Translations under genes and position numbers: made by a program
The notes under the pieces: model-generated
The model's database searches: none
Seen by the model: the letters and a program-made list of their open reading frames with translations, nothing else
What the model was told of the DNA's origin: nothing
In this document: piece after piece, positions 23,565 to 62,594 of the stretch
How positions within the stretch are numbered: the stretch's first letter is position 1
Layout of the letters: the number at the start of each line of letters is the position of its first letter
Source of the DNA: Nematostella vectensis
Lineage: Eukaryota; Cnidaria; Anthozoa; Actiniaria; Edwardsiidae
Direction: 5' to 3'
NCBI RefSeq assembly: GCF_932526225.1
Contig: NC_064043.1
Span: 14,012,085 to 14,076,084 of the forward strand
Length of the DNA stretch: 64,000 bases

Positions 23565-23573
23565 ATACCATGC

Positions 23574-25440
23574 TAGATGGCAACTTATTTTACGTAAATC
23601 CAGTGCATGATGCAAAGTTTGAGTGGATACTACCAAATAAACAAAGCAATTTCTGCCGTATTCTTTTTGGCTTGGTATAAAGATACGTACCTACATTTAG
23701 ACTTCTGTATGGAAAGGAATCAGAAGTTTAGTGCTTATACATCAAACCCCTGTTATCTTTTCTTTTATAAAGATGAAAAATGCTCATGTAAACTAAGTTG
23801 CACCCTTTAGTCAAGCGGACAGAATTTATGTTCAAAAATAGAGAGTTCATGTGGCTGTAATTGACAATTGATCATTCAGTTATATTATTTTGTAATTTTC
23901 AAAACATTGTCAGGCTAAAATAGGATGCCTTATTTAATGTAATTTTCAAAACATTGTCAGGCTAAAATAGGATGGCTGATTTAATATAAAAAATTACAAA
24001 AATAAAATTTTTAATGTTCGAAAATGATCCTGTCTGTTGTCCTATATTTTCTGTAGGGCTTTCATGTCTCTATACCTCATTTCTAATGAACACACCCATA
24101 CAGAGACAGATCCAGGGGTGGGAATGGGGGTGATTTTCTTCTGAAGACATCATATAAGTTAACTGTCACCAAATTTTTCTCATACAGTATGTCTGCTATT
24201 TGGAAAGGGGTTGTTGGGTTGGTTTTCTGGAGATGATGGTGGCTACAGTATAAGTTTCTGGTGCACAAGTGCAAAGCACAGGATCACATAATTCCCCGCT
24301 AGAATACGCAAAGTAAATTAGTGGCACAAAATAATAGAAACAATGCAATCTCAGCATATTACATTCAAAATCATGATCATTTATGCTGCTTTACCACACT
24401 TTTAGGCCAAAATACTCTCTCTCTCTCGATTATAATTTTTAATGTTTGAAAATGATTCTGTCTGTTGTCCTATATTTTCTGTAGGGCTTTCATGTCTCTA
24501 TACCTCATTTCTAATGAACACACCCATACAGAGACAGATCCAGGGGTGGGAATGGGGGTGATTTTCTTCTGATGACATCTGAATCCATCATATAAGTTAA
24601 CTGTCACCAAATTTGTCTCATACAGTATGTCTGCTTTATGGTGTCCAGTGAGTACAATGACTGTGGTCACACAAGCAAACTTGCACCCAGAATAGGTTGT
24701 TCAAGTTTAAGCCCCCCTCTCTCTCGCTTATTTTTTTATAAGTACTTTTATTGGTTGATACATTCACTGTACGCCGTTGTATTTTGATCACACGTGAAAC
24801 AATTGAGAAAATTAAGTAAAATCTATATGTATAATCTCCGGCTTTATAGTAGACCCCTGGTATGAAGTAACTGCCTTGAAGAACAGTTTAAAATAACTTA
24901 AATACTTCGTGATTTTGATAGAAAAACAGAGGGCAAAGTTAGAAGTTCTCTATTTAATTTTGTATCAAGTAAAACTTTTACACTAGTGTTTTAGTTGCTG
25001 TACTTAGCTTATTACAACGCATTAGCATCGAGTCCTAGGTGCTTCCCGGGTCTGTGTCCAGCGTTTAGTGAACTATAAGTGCGTGTTTTTCGATATTGAA
25101 TGTGGCATATTATTTTCGGGGTGTCAAACAGCTTCAAAGAAACGGTTAGGCTGTATAATCGTACTCCCCTCCGCGCCGCAATTTTGTTTCAAGTGATAGC
25201 TTGGCATACAAATACCAAGGGGGAGGGGGTGGGTACTCTGCTGTGATTGGATAATTTTTTTTATTTACAAAATGCCTCCAATTTTAGTCATGATCCTAAC
25301 TGTTCACGCATAATAACAAAATTTTATTTAGTCCAAATAAACAAAATTTTGAAAAAAAAAGAGGGAACTTTATTTTTAACGCAGTTGCCATGCTGGAATG
25401 CACGGTCACTTGTTTATTTCATTCTTTTGCTATTTACACA
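23574..25440. other. Intergenic repeats, no gene seen
   Basis: Contains a short direct repeat near 23.88-23.98 kb (GTAATTTTCAAAACATTGTC twice) and the large direct repeat described separately. There are CT-rich runs near 24.42 and 24.72 kb and a G-rich patch near 25.22 kb. No reading frame is convincing. Confidence 0.55.
24008..24637. repeat. Pair of ~190-bp direct repeats
   Basis: Sequence around 24008-24197 recurs with few changes at about 24434-24637. Both carry TGTCTGTTGTCCTATATTTT, the phrase CACACCCATACAGAGACAGA and CATATAAGTTAACTGTCACC. The second copy has an extra GAATC-type insertion. This could be a duplication or two insertions of one element. Confidence 0.85.
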
Positions 25441-25449
25441 CGCTTCTAC

Positions 25450-26143
25450 ACTTCGGTGATCCTAGAACCTAAAATTTCTTAGAACTTTTAAAAACAGAAC
25501 CTAAACAGAAACTAATAATTGTTAATAACAAAAAAAAAATCAAAATTACCTATTTTCTGCATATAATTACAGAGAAGGGCTGGAAATACGTCAAAAAAAA
25601 TTTACAGCGATTTTTTGCGCCATTAGCGGATTTAGGCAAAATTTCTATTTCAGTTATCAAGCGTGTAATATTCGAAAGGCGATCCTACACATACACATAG
25701 CTTAATACAACTGAATAAAAAAATACGGGGGAACGAATTTTGATTTTGTTCGTATAAATAGCAGCTGGGTAGAAACATTTTTTTTCTTTATTTATTTTTT
25801 CTTTCTTTATTATTTTTGTTATTTTTGTTTAAACAGATCAGAAACTGGTCCAAAAAATTATGCAGATCTCATAATCATCCCTTTTTCGGATGATTTGAAT
25901 AACCCGGTCAATTTGAGTCCAGTTTATATTTTTATATTTAACTCTCTTAGTCTAGGATCCTATAGGTTGCTATAAATAATTCAGGAAACCATATTTATAT
26001 AATGCCTATTCATCGATTCTAGCTGATTTTACTCGTTAAAAAGGTATTTTTATTATTTTTTTTAAGTACCCCTCCTGACCGTTTTAGTTTCTGTTTAGGT
26101 TCTGATTAGGTTCTGAGGGATTAGGTTCTAGGATCACCGCGGT
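25450..26143. mobile_element. 694-bp non-autonomous DNA transposon with 9-bp target duplication
   Basis: The left end ACTTCGGTGATCCTAGAACC and the complement of the right end ACCGCGGTGATCCTAGAACC match at 18 of 20 positions. Further inside, both ends carry AGAACCTAAACAGAAACT in inverted orientation. CGCTTCTAC is directly repeated at 25441-25449 and 26144-26152. The interior is AT-rich and non-coding. The 9-bp duplication suggests a Mutator-like family unrelated in sequence to the 22.8-kb element. Confidence 0.75.
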
Positions 26144-26152
26144 CGCTTCTAC

Positions 26153-29117
26153 GGCTAGAACAGAGATTTAGTCGAGACCGAGTGAATGACACACTTTTGA
26201 ATTTATCCTGCTATTTTCTAACGCGTTAGGATCTGAAGCCCATCTTTCACACACCGAGAGTTTATTAGTTGGAGATTTATATATGGTACATGATTTTCAT
26301 AAAACGAGTCTATGACTATGTGTACCAAAAGTGTTTTTAGAAGCAAACATAATTTTTGGCTGTTGTTGCATGTCTTTTGCTATTTAAGGACTTATTGCTC
26401 AATAAAGGGTGCTACGGAAATCAGACCTCCCAGACAAATTCCTAAAGGAATTCTTATCAAACGTCCAATACAAACTTTTCAGCGATTTCCACGCCTTTTC
26501 GAGATATTTAGAATATAATTACATGCGTGCTTTGCGGCTTGGAGACGGTAAAACCATGCAAGCTCGTAATCGTTTGATAATTTGAAACCAGGTGTGAATA
26601 TGTGCTCAGAGTTCTCTCAGATAAAGTTAAATAACAGTTTTAGCTATGCTTTAAGTCTCGGCTTTTAACTTTGCTTATGACTGGATGTACCGAAAGTGTG
26701 ACATTTGGTGAGTCATGTGATTTATGTCTGGCTTCATCACTAAAATCTTAGGAAGTTGATTTGCTAACATTAGATAAGTTGACCCTTATACTTTATTGTC
26801 GTGATATTTTTTTTGTTTAAAAATTATAACAGGCGAGCATACTATCTGATGTTATAAATATAACAAAACTTCGCAAAACATCTCCTACGTCCAAAGCGTG
26901 GCCTGTTGTCATGACAAATGGCAGAAAATGGCGTCGCATGGAATCGAGGACGCCGCACAGTGGCTTATGTAAATGAGCATCTGTTCCGTAGACTGATGTA
27001 AATTTAATCCAGGGTTCGTAAATCGGGAGATTCTTGGCTTTCGGGAACGGTGAGTTATTTGTAGGTTATAGCTAACCTACGACTAGCTTATTTTAACCCG
27101 GGATTAGGCGCTGATCTGGGGTTAAGGTAACCGGCCTTTCAGGAACCGGTCCCTGAAATTTTTAGTTGTCAAGTCCGTTAGTACCCTTGTACTGTACTTC
27201 TTATCTGTTCGAATTTTTTTCGGAAGCCTTAGGTATACACGGTTATTTATTTTTTTCTTGCTGCGCAAAGCTTTGTGGGTGGGGAGTCAAGTTCGATTGG
27301 GTTACATTTTTTTTTTTTTTTTTACCTTGGGAGATATTTTTTTTTGGCTTTTTTCTATAACTTTTCTACTGGTCCATCCCTTAATCTTTCTAGTCTAAGT
27401 CTTATTCATTTATCAGTCTTTAAAAAAGCAAAATAACAATATTATATGATAAGTGAAAATTCAAAGGAAAAGATACCTTATCTGTTTCTCACTCCCTGGG
27501 AATTAAGATACTATATAAATACATTCCTTTCTTAAGACTTTAGAGGACTCCCGACAAGAGAAGCATTAAAACAACAGTGCAAAAAGTGTCCTAATAGCGG
27601 GAGTCTGGACTCAAAAATGGTTTCCATGCTGTCTCTACAGCAAATGACACGTAAAAGGACCGAAATTTGCCATGTTGATGCAAGTTGTAGGGAAAAATTT
27701 GATCGATCTTCAGCAGAAGTAGAATAAAATAAATAAAAACCCTTTTTTTTTCAAAATACAAAATGACCATACAAAAACATAGCTTCCTTTTCGGTTAATT
27801 AAATTCAATTGTTAAGAATTTGACAAGATTGCTGTTGAGGGCACGTGACAGAGCCAAGGGATGAAGTGAGATGTGTGAGAAAGTAACGAAATTTCTTATT
27901 TTTTTTTTTATGTCTCGTAATGTCTTGGCACCAAGGAAAAGCAATTCAAAGGAAAGCCCAGAAGGCATATTTATACAATATTGTAATATCTTGAAAAGAT
28001 GGCTAGGCGAGGGTTTTATATTAGTGTAAAAAAACTGATTTCACCTGTCACTTGAAAGAAAGGAAATTAGACCTTGCTGATTATAATTTAAACGTTTAAG
28101 CTTTTTTTGATGGAAAAAAAATGGCTTTCTCCAGCAAACACTTCTGGTTGGCCCGCTTTGGAATTCTTGGAACAAAGATTCCTTATCAGATGATCGTGAG
28201 ATTTCCACTGCTACCGGTTTTACTCAGTTGATTCAGAAGCGCAATTTTTAGTCTCATGGGGTTCTATTTTGTGACATATTGAATTAGAGACAAACTACTG
28301 AAGCAGGTGAATTCCGATTTAGCCAGTAAATTATCGTTGAACCATCAATGACGTCAGAACAATCATACCAGAATCATATTATATCATGCTTTTCTTATGT
28401 CATCCCTGACGCTACATCTGTCGTCGCACATCGCACAAGTAGTGACCACAAAACAGCCCTTCCCAGGTACAGTGTCTTTTTTTTTGTTAAAGTTTTATAC
28501 GAGTGTTTAATGACAGATTTTTTTTATGAATATGCCAGTGCTTGTTAGTAGGGCTAGGATTAATTTAGAAACCATCACTTGTTATGTAACACGGGCCGGT
28601 ATTCTCCCTTCAAACATATACCTTTTCTAGGAACAAACAGCCAAACACCTTAGAATATCAGAAAACAAATACCTAGATGCCAGAATTATGCCAACTAGTG
28701 ACAACTTTCTAGCCACTTATTAATAAAAAAACTGATAAACAAAAAGACTCGGTCTTCAAGTCGATTCAGAAGACTCTTATTTTAATAAAATGGTTCTGAA
28801 AATTTCTTTTGAAATCAGCCAAAGAAAAAATAAAGAAGACGATGACAGTATATTTTATTTGTATAGAATATTAAGTATATATATTAAGTATATCAAGTAT
28901 ATATGTATAGTATATATGTTTATTGTATTTTTATGTATTCCTACTATACATTTATTGCCCATTTATTGTATTCTTGTTACGAAAGAAGAACAGGGAAGCA
29001 TAAAAAAAACATTAAAATAAAAAATGGCATTAACAATAAAACAAAATGCAGGGATTAGTTTTTTTTTAAATATCCTTTTTTGTTTCAGTTTGGTTCTCAG
29101 AGCCGGAGTACTTAATA
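26153..29117. other. Intergenic stretch without identified genes
   Basis: AT-rich DNA with T-runs near 27310 and 27720. A short ATG frame near 26.92 kb begins MAENGVAWNRGRRTVAYVNE and stops after 27 codons; no splice partner was found. No protein family is recognisable in either strand. Confidence 0.5.
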
Positions 29118-30086
29118 ATGGAAAACACAACAAACACCAGCTGTCCCATGTTTGGAAAGTTTGCCGAAATGCTTCCTTTCCCCAAAACTGACATGCGCAC
29201 TAAGAAGAACGTGGTTCTAGTACAAGCCATCCTGCACGGCGCCACCTGCCCCTTCACTATCACCCTAAATTTCCTGATCATCCTCGTTCTACTGAAGGTC
29301 CGCTCGCTTCGAAGCAATGCAAATATCTTGTGCGGGCTTCTAGCGTCGGTAGACCTTCTTGTTGGATTTATAATACAGCCCTCTTTGGTGGCAGAACACA
29401 TCATGTACTATTCAACGGATCAATACACCTGTTTTGGTGCTACGTATCACTATTATACCCACCGTGTACTACTTTTCGTCTCTCAGATCCTGAGTTTAAG
29501 CTCTCTACACCACTTGACGTTGCTGAACATTGACCGCTACATAGGGATGAAAGAGACATTGCGTTACCCCGTGATTGTCACGCAACAGCGCGTGGTGTTT
29601 GGTGTGGTTTGCGCCTGGCTTCTAGCAACGCTCTTGTCTTTAAATGTGTTCTATTCAGCGCTTTTTCTCCCCATGAACATCTCCGTTCTTGTTTGCTTCT
29701 CTTTCTGCATCTATTGCAGCGTTGTTGTGACGCATGAGAGCAGAAGGCATCAGAGACAGATTGTTGCCCAACATCGCGCTGCAGGGCTACCTCTCAACGC
29801 TCTACAAAAACGACGAGCAAACTGGGTCTTCATCTTTTTAACCCTGGCACTTCTTCTGACGTATTTCATAGCAGGGCTGATGCGAGCTTTTAGAGACCGA
29901 GTTCCTAACATCCTCCAGGTGACGACCTCACTCTTTACATTGAATGCACTCCTAAACCAGTTATCTTCATTTTGCGATGCGAAGATTTCAGGATTGCACT
30001 CGAAATCGATCCAGGAAGGGTGCAACCGCATGGCCCAACATGAGCGCTATTATAACCATTCTTGTAATAATATTTTCATCCAATAA
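29118..30086 (+). pseudogene. Class A GPCR with an apparent 1-bp frameshift in TM7
   Basis: An intronless 322-codon frame with receptor hallmarks: N-terminal Asn glycosylation sites, TM1 about 40-60, D79 in TM2 (LLASVDLLVG), a TM3 ending IDRY (D139 R140 Y141) and a TM6 near 235-257. At TM7 the frame reads LNALLN then QLSSFCDAK, losing the NPxxF/Y motif. In the +1 frame from 29957 the sequence codes PVIFILRCEDFRIALE, which is the expected TM7/helix 8 text, ending at a TGA at 30041-30043. One missing C in the AAACCAG tract at about 29955-29958 explains it. It is either a recent pseudogene, a polymorphic allele or a sequence error. No ligand can be assigned; it may belong to an anthozoan-expanded receptor group. 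Confidence 0.85.
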
Positions 30087-31449
30087 AATCAAAATCTATG
30101 CTTTGTCTCGCTATATATAGGTCGACAAGATTGCCAAAAGCCTGGACGCACCACTCAATAGGGATAAGTTATTATAGCTATATTTGGTATCGCACTTCCA
30201 GAGGCTATTTCAATTAGAGATTTGTAAGAAAATTCTGTCCACCTTAAGTAGCAGTCATTATCTAGCGAAGGGTAAAGCTACTATGTTTGGGGGAGGGGGG
30301 GATTGCGAATTTTAGAACACAGATTTTCAGGAGGGCCTCAAATCTTAAATCCAGGGAAGGGCCTTATTTTTAAAAGAGATATTCCGATCAATTTCCCAGC
30401 CTCCTAAATGTCTGGAATTTTCTCGGGAAAACCCCTGACCTCCTACAATATAAGTACAGCTTTTGTTCTATTAATTTACAAGATCACTGAATTTTAGAAT
30501 ACCTTTTCATTTCGCTGTTTCCAAACAATGACAATACAATTAGCCTACTAGCCATTGGGTTAATTTGGCTGTTTTCAGGGATAGGGATTCCTGTGGCAAG
30601 CAAGAAAGCGATAGAAGGGGAGGGGACGTCAAGGAAAGAAAGTACTCAGCCCCAGGCTCCGCGATTCGCACCGGAGACCCACCAGAACGAGGCAGAAATA
30701 TACGTGGCGCGCTTGCGCAATTTATTCTTCATCCGGGTAACTTAAGAATAAAGCCTTTACTCGTGTAAAGGGTAAAGAAATAAAACATTCTTTTCAACGA
30801 AATTAAACCAAGGTCCGGTCTATAATTACAAATTTAGGTGAGTAAAAGGAAGGATTTACGTGCATTTTGTGTATTCTTGTATGTAATCTTTGGACGAAAA
30901 GCCAAATTTTGGAAGGAGACGATTGGAATTGTTGGAAACGGTGTGTTGTGTCATCCATGTTACGTGTCTAATAGATAGCAATGCTCTTTCTGTCGTCCTG
31001 ATTACCCGAGTTTGTGTAATCTTATGCAGAAGGTAGTTTATTACGCTATTTTTATATCTGTTCAACGTTCTGACGTCTTGAAATCCACGTTATAGACTCA
31101 CAGCGGTTTTGTTTGGCCGTCAAGAATGATATGCTAGAAAGTCGACGTCGTTGTATATTTGTCACGTCACCAAAAATGCAGTATATAATAACTCTTTTAA
31201 CGACTAGGTTTATTAGTTATTTGTATCAGTATCTTCCTGATCACGACTATAAGCTGCTTCTTGAATACTTGAAATGGTTTGGTGGAAATCCACAGGCGAT
31301 TTTAATGAAATGGAATATAAAGTGCAAGTAGACTTATTGCAAAACACCATGAAACTTTGGACCACAGTATGTTTTTGTCGTAAACGTTATCGGTTCAATA
31401 AATTCATGCACACCATTATATATATTCATTAATTAGGTTTTACTACAAG
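30087..31449. other. Intergenic region and probable SAR1 5' region
   Basis: No convincing gene. The stretch near 30.58-30.75 kb is less AT-rich and purine-rich. The SAR1 transcript start and any 5' UTR exons probably lie in 31.0-31.45 kb, but no promoter motif is decisive. Confidence 0.45.
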
Positions 31450-34260
31450 ATGTTTCTGTGGGACTGGTTCACTGGTGCCCTGGGATATTTAGGTAAGATG
31501 CACTGTTTATATAGCTGAAGTCTGACTGTTTGCTTGTGAATAAACAATGAAATATATATACTGTTCTGCTCTCTCTCTCTCTTTCTTTTATGTTGTCTTT
31601 ATTTACAATAATCAGCCATTACATATAAAACATATGTTTTTATAACTAGTTTATTACTGATTACTTACTGGAACAAAACATAAAGTTAATAAAGAAACTT
31701 CTTTAGCTTATCCTTTTTTTATAAGAAAGATTTCAGCACAATTAAATCACTTTTTTACAGTTTGAATGTTACTTTTTTTAAGAGGATACAATGGAAAATT
31801 GAAAGATTGAATTTGAAAAAATAATTTTGTATAACAAAATCGATAATGCTGTCAGTGCATAAATGGATTTTCTGGGCAGACACCTCGTCACAAACATGCA
31901 AGTGCTAATTCTCATTTTGTAAAAGCAATGTAAAAGGTATTTCTATTCGATTTCTATTCACTTCCATGTTGTTATCATTTCTCCTACCATCTGTTTAATA
32001 ATTTCGACTGGAACAGATGGCATTTTAATCACTAAGCATTTAACGGAAGGTTTATTTCAACTCTGTTAAAACTCTCCCTTTGTTTCCTCTCACAATAAAT
32101 ATTTATTAAATATTTTTAATTTTGTTGTGTTTATAGGATTATATCAGAAATCTGGCAAGTTAGTATTTCTTGGATTGGACAATGCTGGAAAGACAACTCT
32201 TCTACACATGCTTAAAGACGACAGAATGGCCCAACACGTGCCAACATTACATCCAAGTGAGTGCACCAAAATCATTTTTGTTAATTTGGTCATGAGAGCC
32301 AATTGATAGAGCTAAACTTTTCTTTCATTGTTCAGATATTGAGGATGTAAACGACTCTCCAACATAACATGCAACATAACATGAAAACATCACAACTTTG
32401 TTTTGACCAACATTAACCCTCTGCTGACACAGTTTGCTTGATGTTGACCAGTCTGTCTCTTCTGTTATTGAGTAAAAATACATAAACACAAAATGTGTAT
32501 GAAGTGTTTAAAACAGATAAATCTCAAAAACATTTCAAGTTTACTCATTCTCTCTCAGTGTCCTTTGATCTCAAAACGTTCTCTGTTTCAATTGCTTACT
32601 GTACCTACAATCATCGTTCACTTTACCCTGCTTTACAGGCTTCTTGTTACAGAAAAAAATACAACCTGATAAAGGAAATACTAAACTGTATCTCCCATTT
32701 TATGGACTCATCACCACATATACTAGTTTACAGTATAGGGTGACTTTTATTAACTTAAATCATAAACAGTGCGTGTTTTGTTGTCTTCTAGCGTCAGAAG
32801 AGCTGTCGATGGGTGGGATGAGGTTCACAACGTTTGACTTGGGAGGTCATAGGCAGGCACGCAGAATATGGAAGGATTACTTCCCAGCCGTCAACGGCAT
32901 TGTGTTTATTATCGATTGTGCTGACTTTGAGCGGCTGGCAGAATCTAAAAAGGAACTTGATGTAAGGAATTTTTCATTAGTCTTAACATAATTCGAACTT
33001 TATGTCAATTGGAGTCAATAAAGTAATGCTATATTTAAAAAAGATGAACACCCATTTTAATGTGTACTTTATTGGTGAGTTTCTGCAAAGAATTAGTCTG
33101 ATGCTTGGCTCATTTTTTTAAAAAATACAAAATCAAATCCTTTAAAAGTCAAATTCTTAAAAAGTGTTACTCACGACATATCTTTAGGCCAATCTAATTT
33201 TGAATTTTGACAAAGGCGCATGTTGATTTATAAAGGGCACTGATACTAAAACATTGGTTTATCTGCAGAGTTTGCTTGCTGATGAGCAACTGAGCTCATG
33301 TCCTGTCCTTATCCTCGGTAACAAGATAGACATACCAGGAGCTGTGGGCGAGGATTATATCCGCCAGAACTTTGGGTTATTCGGACAGACAACAGGAAAG
33401 GTATGTTTTATTTTTTGCAACTATTTTTCTTTTGGTTCTTGTTTTATACCTGGATGTTTTACTTGATATTTTCAGTGTAATGTTGTTCCAGGCATATATT
33501 GCTTTCGTTGCTAGTTTTTTATGGGAATGTTTCGCCTGTTATATCCAATGCAATTTTGTTCCAACCGTACAGTATCTTGCTAGGATACTGTGTAGTTTTA
33601 AACCTTTGTGTTTTGCATGTTATTTCCAGGGTAGTGTGGCTGCTAAAGATCTTGCCACCCGACCCATGGAACTGTTTATGTGCAGTGTACTCAAGAGAGA
33701 AGGATATGGAGAAGGTAAGTACAAAACCAACACGAGCTGCAGTACACAGTTTAATTTGCCCTGAAAATATTCACAACATTACTCAAAAGTTGTCTACTCT
33801 GATGATTCCTTACCCCTCTTAGTTGTAATGATCTATGCTTGTAGATTATGCATATGGAAATAACATATGACCCCTTGACTGAATATAAATTATTTTCAAA
33901 CTAAATAACATTCATAACAACAATCGTATACAGTAATTAGGATCTCTTCATTGATAATGCTGCTGTCACTTTTTTTACATACATTAACGTTTTTTTTTGT
34001 TACCACTAATATAGTCTTAATAAATGTGTCAATAATGTGTAGTTGAAATAAAAGTGTTATGTTTTATATACCCCCCCCCCCCTATTCCCAAGAGTGTTTT
34101 TCTTGCCACAACATCACGCTTCAATATTCATTATATATTATGTTGCTAGAAAATGCATTGTGAAATTCTCCAAAATAAACTTAGTGGTTATTTGTTAACC
34201 TATATATTAAAAATTGTTGTTGTGTTTTCAGGATTCAGATGGCTGTCCGAGTACATTTAG
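31450..34260 (+). CDS. SAR1: SAR1 small GTPase (COPII coat assembly), 6 coding exons
   Basis: Sar1 recruits Sec23/24 to ER exit sites and, with bound GTP, inserts its N-terminal helix to bend the membrane. Coding exons are 31450-31492, 32137-32256, 32792-32961, 33269-33400, 33630-33714 and 34232-34260, all with GT/AG borders and continuous phase; they total 579 bases or 192 residues (family about 190-198). The N-terminus [20 protein letters not shown] has the bulky hydrophobic start typical of Sar1 and no myristoylated Gly2, separating it from Arf. Motifs are [10 protein letters not shown] (P-loop), TLHPTSEEL (switch I Thr), DLGGH (switch II; Sar1 carries His where Ras has Gln61), NKID, and CSVL near the C-terminus, ending in WLSEYI. 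It looks intact. Confidence 0.97.
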
Positions 34261-36041
34261 TTGCAGCAGCATTGGATTTACAATACCACTATCAAAACAT
34301 TCAATGAACTTGCAAATTACAAACACTCAATACGTATGGCTTAGTGGAAGCCCTGACATGTCCATCACTGCAATTTAAAGGAGAAGATGCAGAGAAATGA
34401 ATTAAAATGTCATGCCATGCTAGTCATGGATTAGAGGAGATTTAATCCCAGATTTTGTTTCTAATTTATGGATTTAATTAATTGGTGTAGACCTCACCTA
34501 ATTTTAAACCAGATTATTTCTCAAACTAGTTGGGGTCTATTCGATGCAAACATGTACTGTATATGGCTTATTTTAACTCTTACTTGATTTTATTTTTGGC
34601 TTTCTTCTTGTGCAGCTTTGATAATTAAAAATGCTCTTCTAATGTTATATTTTCTGCCATATACATCTGTGAACAGTTATTTTAGTAGGAATTATAAATG
34701 TACATTTTATACTTTAAGTAAAGCTTTATCAAATAATGCAAGTTTTTATCTGGTCACCACGCCAAATCCAGGCAAATTAGATCATGCTTGCTGCATTACT
34801 TTGTAGCAAAACATAACTAGATTACACTTGCTACATTACACAGTAACAAGACATAACTAGATCACCCTTGTTACATTACACAGTAACAAGACATGACTAA
34901 GATCACCATTGTTACATTACACAGTAACAAGACATAACAAGATCACCCTTGTTACATTACACAGTAACAAGACATGACTAAGATCACCATTGTTACATTA
35001 CACAGTAACAAGACATAAGATCACCCTTGTTACATTACACAGTAACAAGACATGACTAAGATCACCCTTGTTACATTACACAGTAACAAGACATGACTAA
35101 GATCACCATTGTTACATTACACAGTAACAAGACATAAGATCACCCTTGTTACATTACACAGTAACAAGAAATACAAGTGCCTCCATCCTGCTTGCTAAAT
35201 TACTCAGCAGCAAAGCCATTTGTAAGATATAAATAAATCAGATCATCAGCCAACATTTGAGGTTTTTATTTTTATATACATGGCATTTATAGTACACTGC
35301 AAACTTTTGTTTACCTGCTTTGCAAAGACAACCATACTACTTTGTTAGAGAAAGATGCAACAGTTACTGATATCTATTAAATAGTCTTGTCTAAAGAAAA
35401 GACTTTTTACTTCACTTCAGTTCACTGAAAATAAATTTGCCTGGGAGGACTGGGCAATCATAAGCAACATTGATCTAGCCCCCAAGGTTGACTAAGAATT
35501 TCATTCCTAGAAGAAGAACAATTTCTGTTTCCCTAAATTTTGTTACAAGAGAGTTAATAAAATTATAAATTACATAAACCCCGTGAAAGTTATTAATAAA
35601 AAGTTGTACATCATTTAGGCACGTACATAGAGGGTTTACATGCAACCCCCTTTGGGGCCAAAGAGTGGGTCATTTTTTTTTAAGGAATCTTCAAATGCTA
35701 TGCTTTTTCCATATGACTATGACTAGACCCACCCCCCTCTCAGCCAATCTAATCTATTCCGAGGGTAAGGGTTTAATAAATGCTTGGGAGCTCGAATCCA
35801 AAAGTTACTTCCAGCAATATAATTCACATAATGGTCCCACCTCCAATGGTATTGACGTTACGACTGCAAACTTCAACTTGTGTTAGTTTCGCTAATGCAC
35901 AGATTTGATGATGCCTTGGGCCACAGTGTAACTAGCATTAGACCTTCATAGTAATTGATGTGACTAAAGTTAGACTAAAAACAGACCAGAAAGGATAGTT
36001 CTGACTTTTTTTCCAACACAATCCCTCTGGCCATAGTGTAA
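34261..36041. other. SAR1-WDR19 tail-to-tail intergenic and 3' UTR region
   Basis: SAR1's 3' UTR probably occupies the first part and WDR19's the last few hundred bases. Contains the tandem array at 34.80-35.17 kb. No further coding sequence was recognised. Confidence 0.6.
34800..35172. repeat. ~36-41-bp tandem repeat, about 9 copies, in the SAR1 3' region
   Basis: The phrase TTACATTACACAGTAACAAG followed by ACATGACTAAGATCACC (or shorter ACATAAGATCACC) recurs about nine times. It may be transcribed in the SAR1 3' UTR. Confidence 0.9.
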
Positions 36042-62546
<26,505 letters not shown>

Positions 62547-62594
62547 CTGAGCAAGCAGAGCAGACAAAAAAGTTACAACTGACCATTAAGTGGT

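Noticed and set aside
26919-27000. Short frame MAENGVAWNRGRRTVAYVNE
   Set aside because: It stops after 27 codons and no donor or partner exon could be found.
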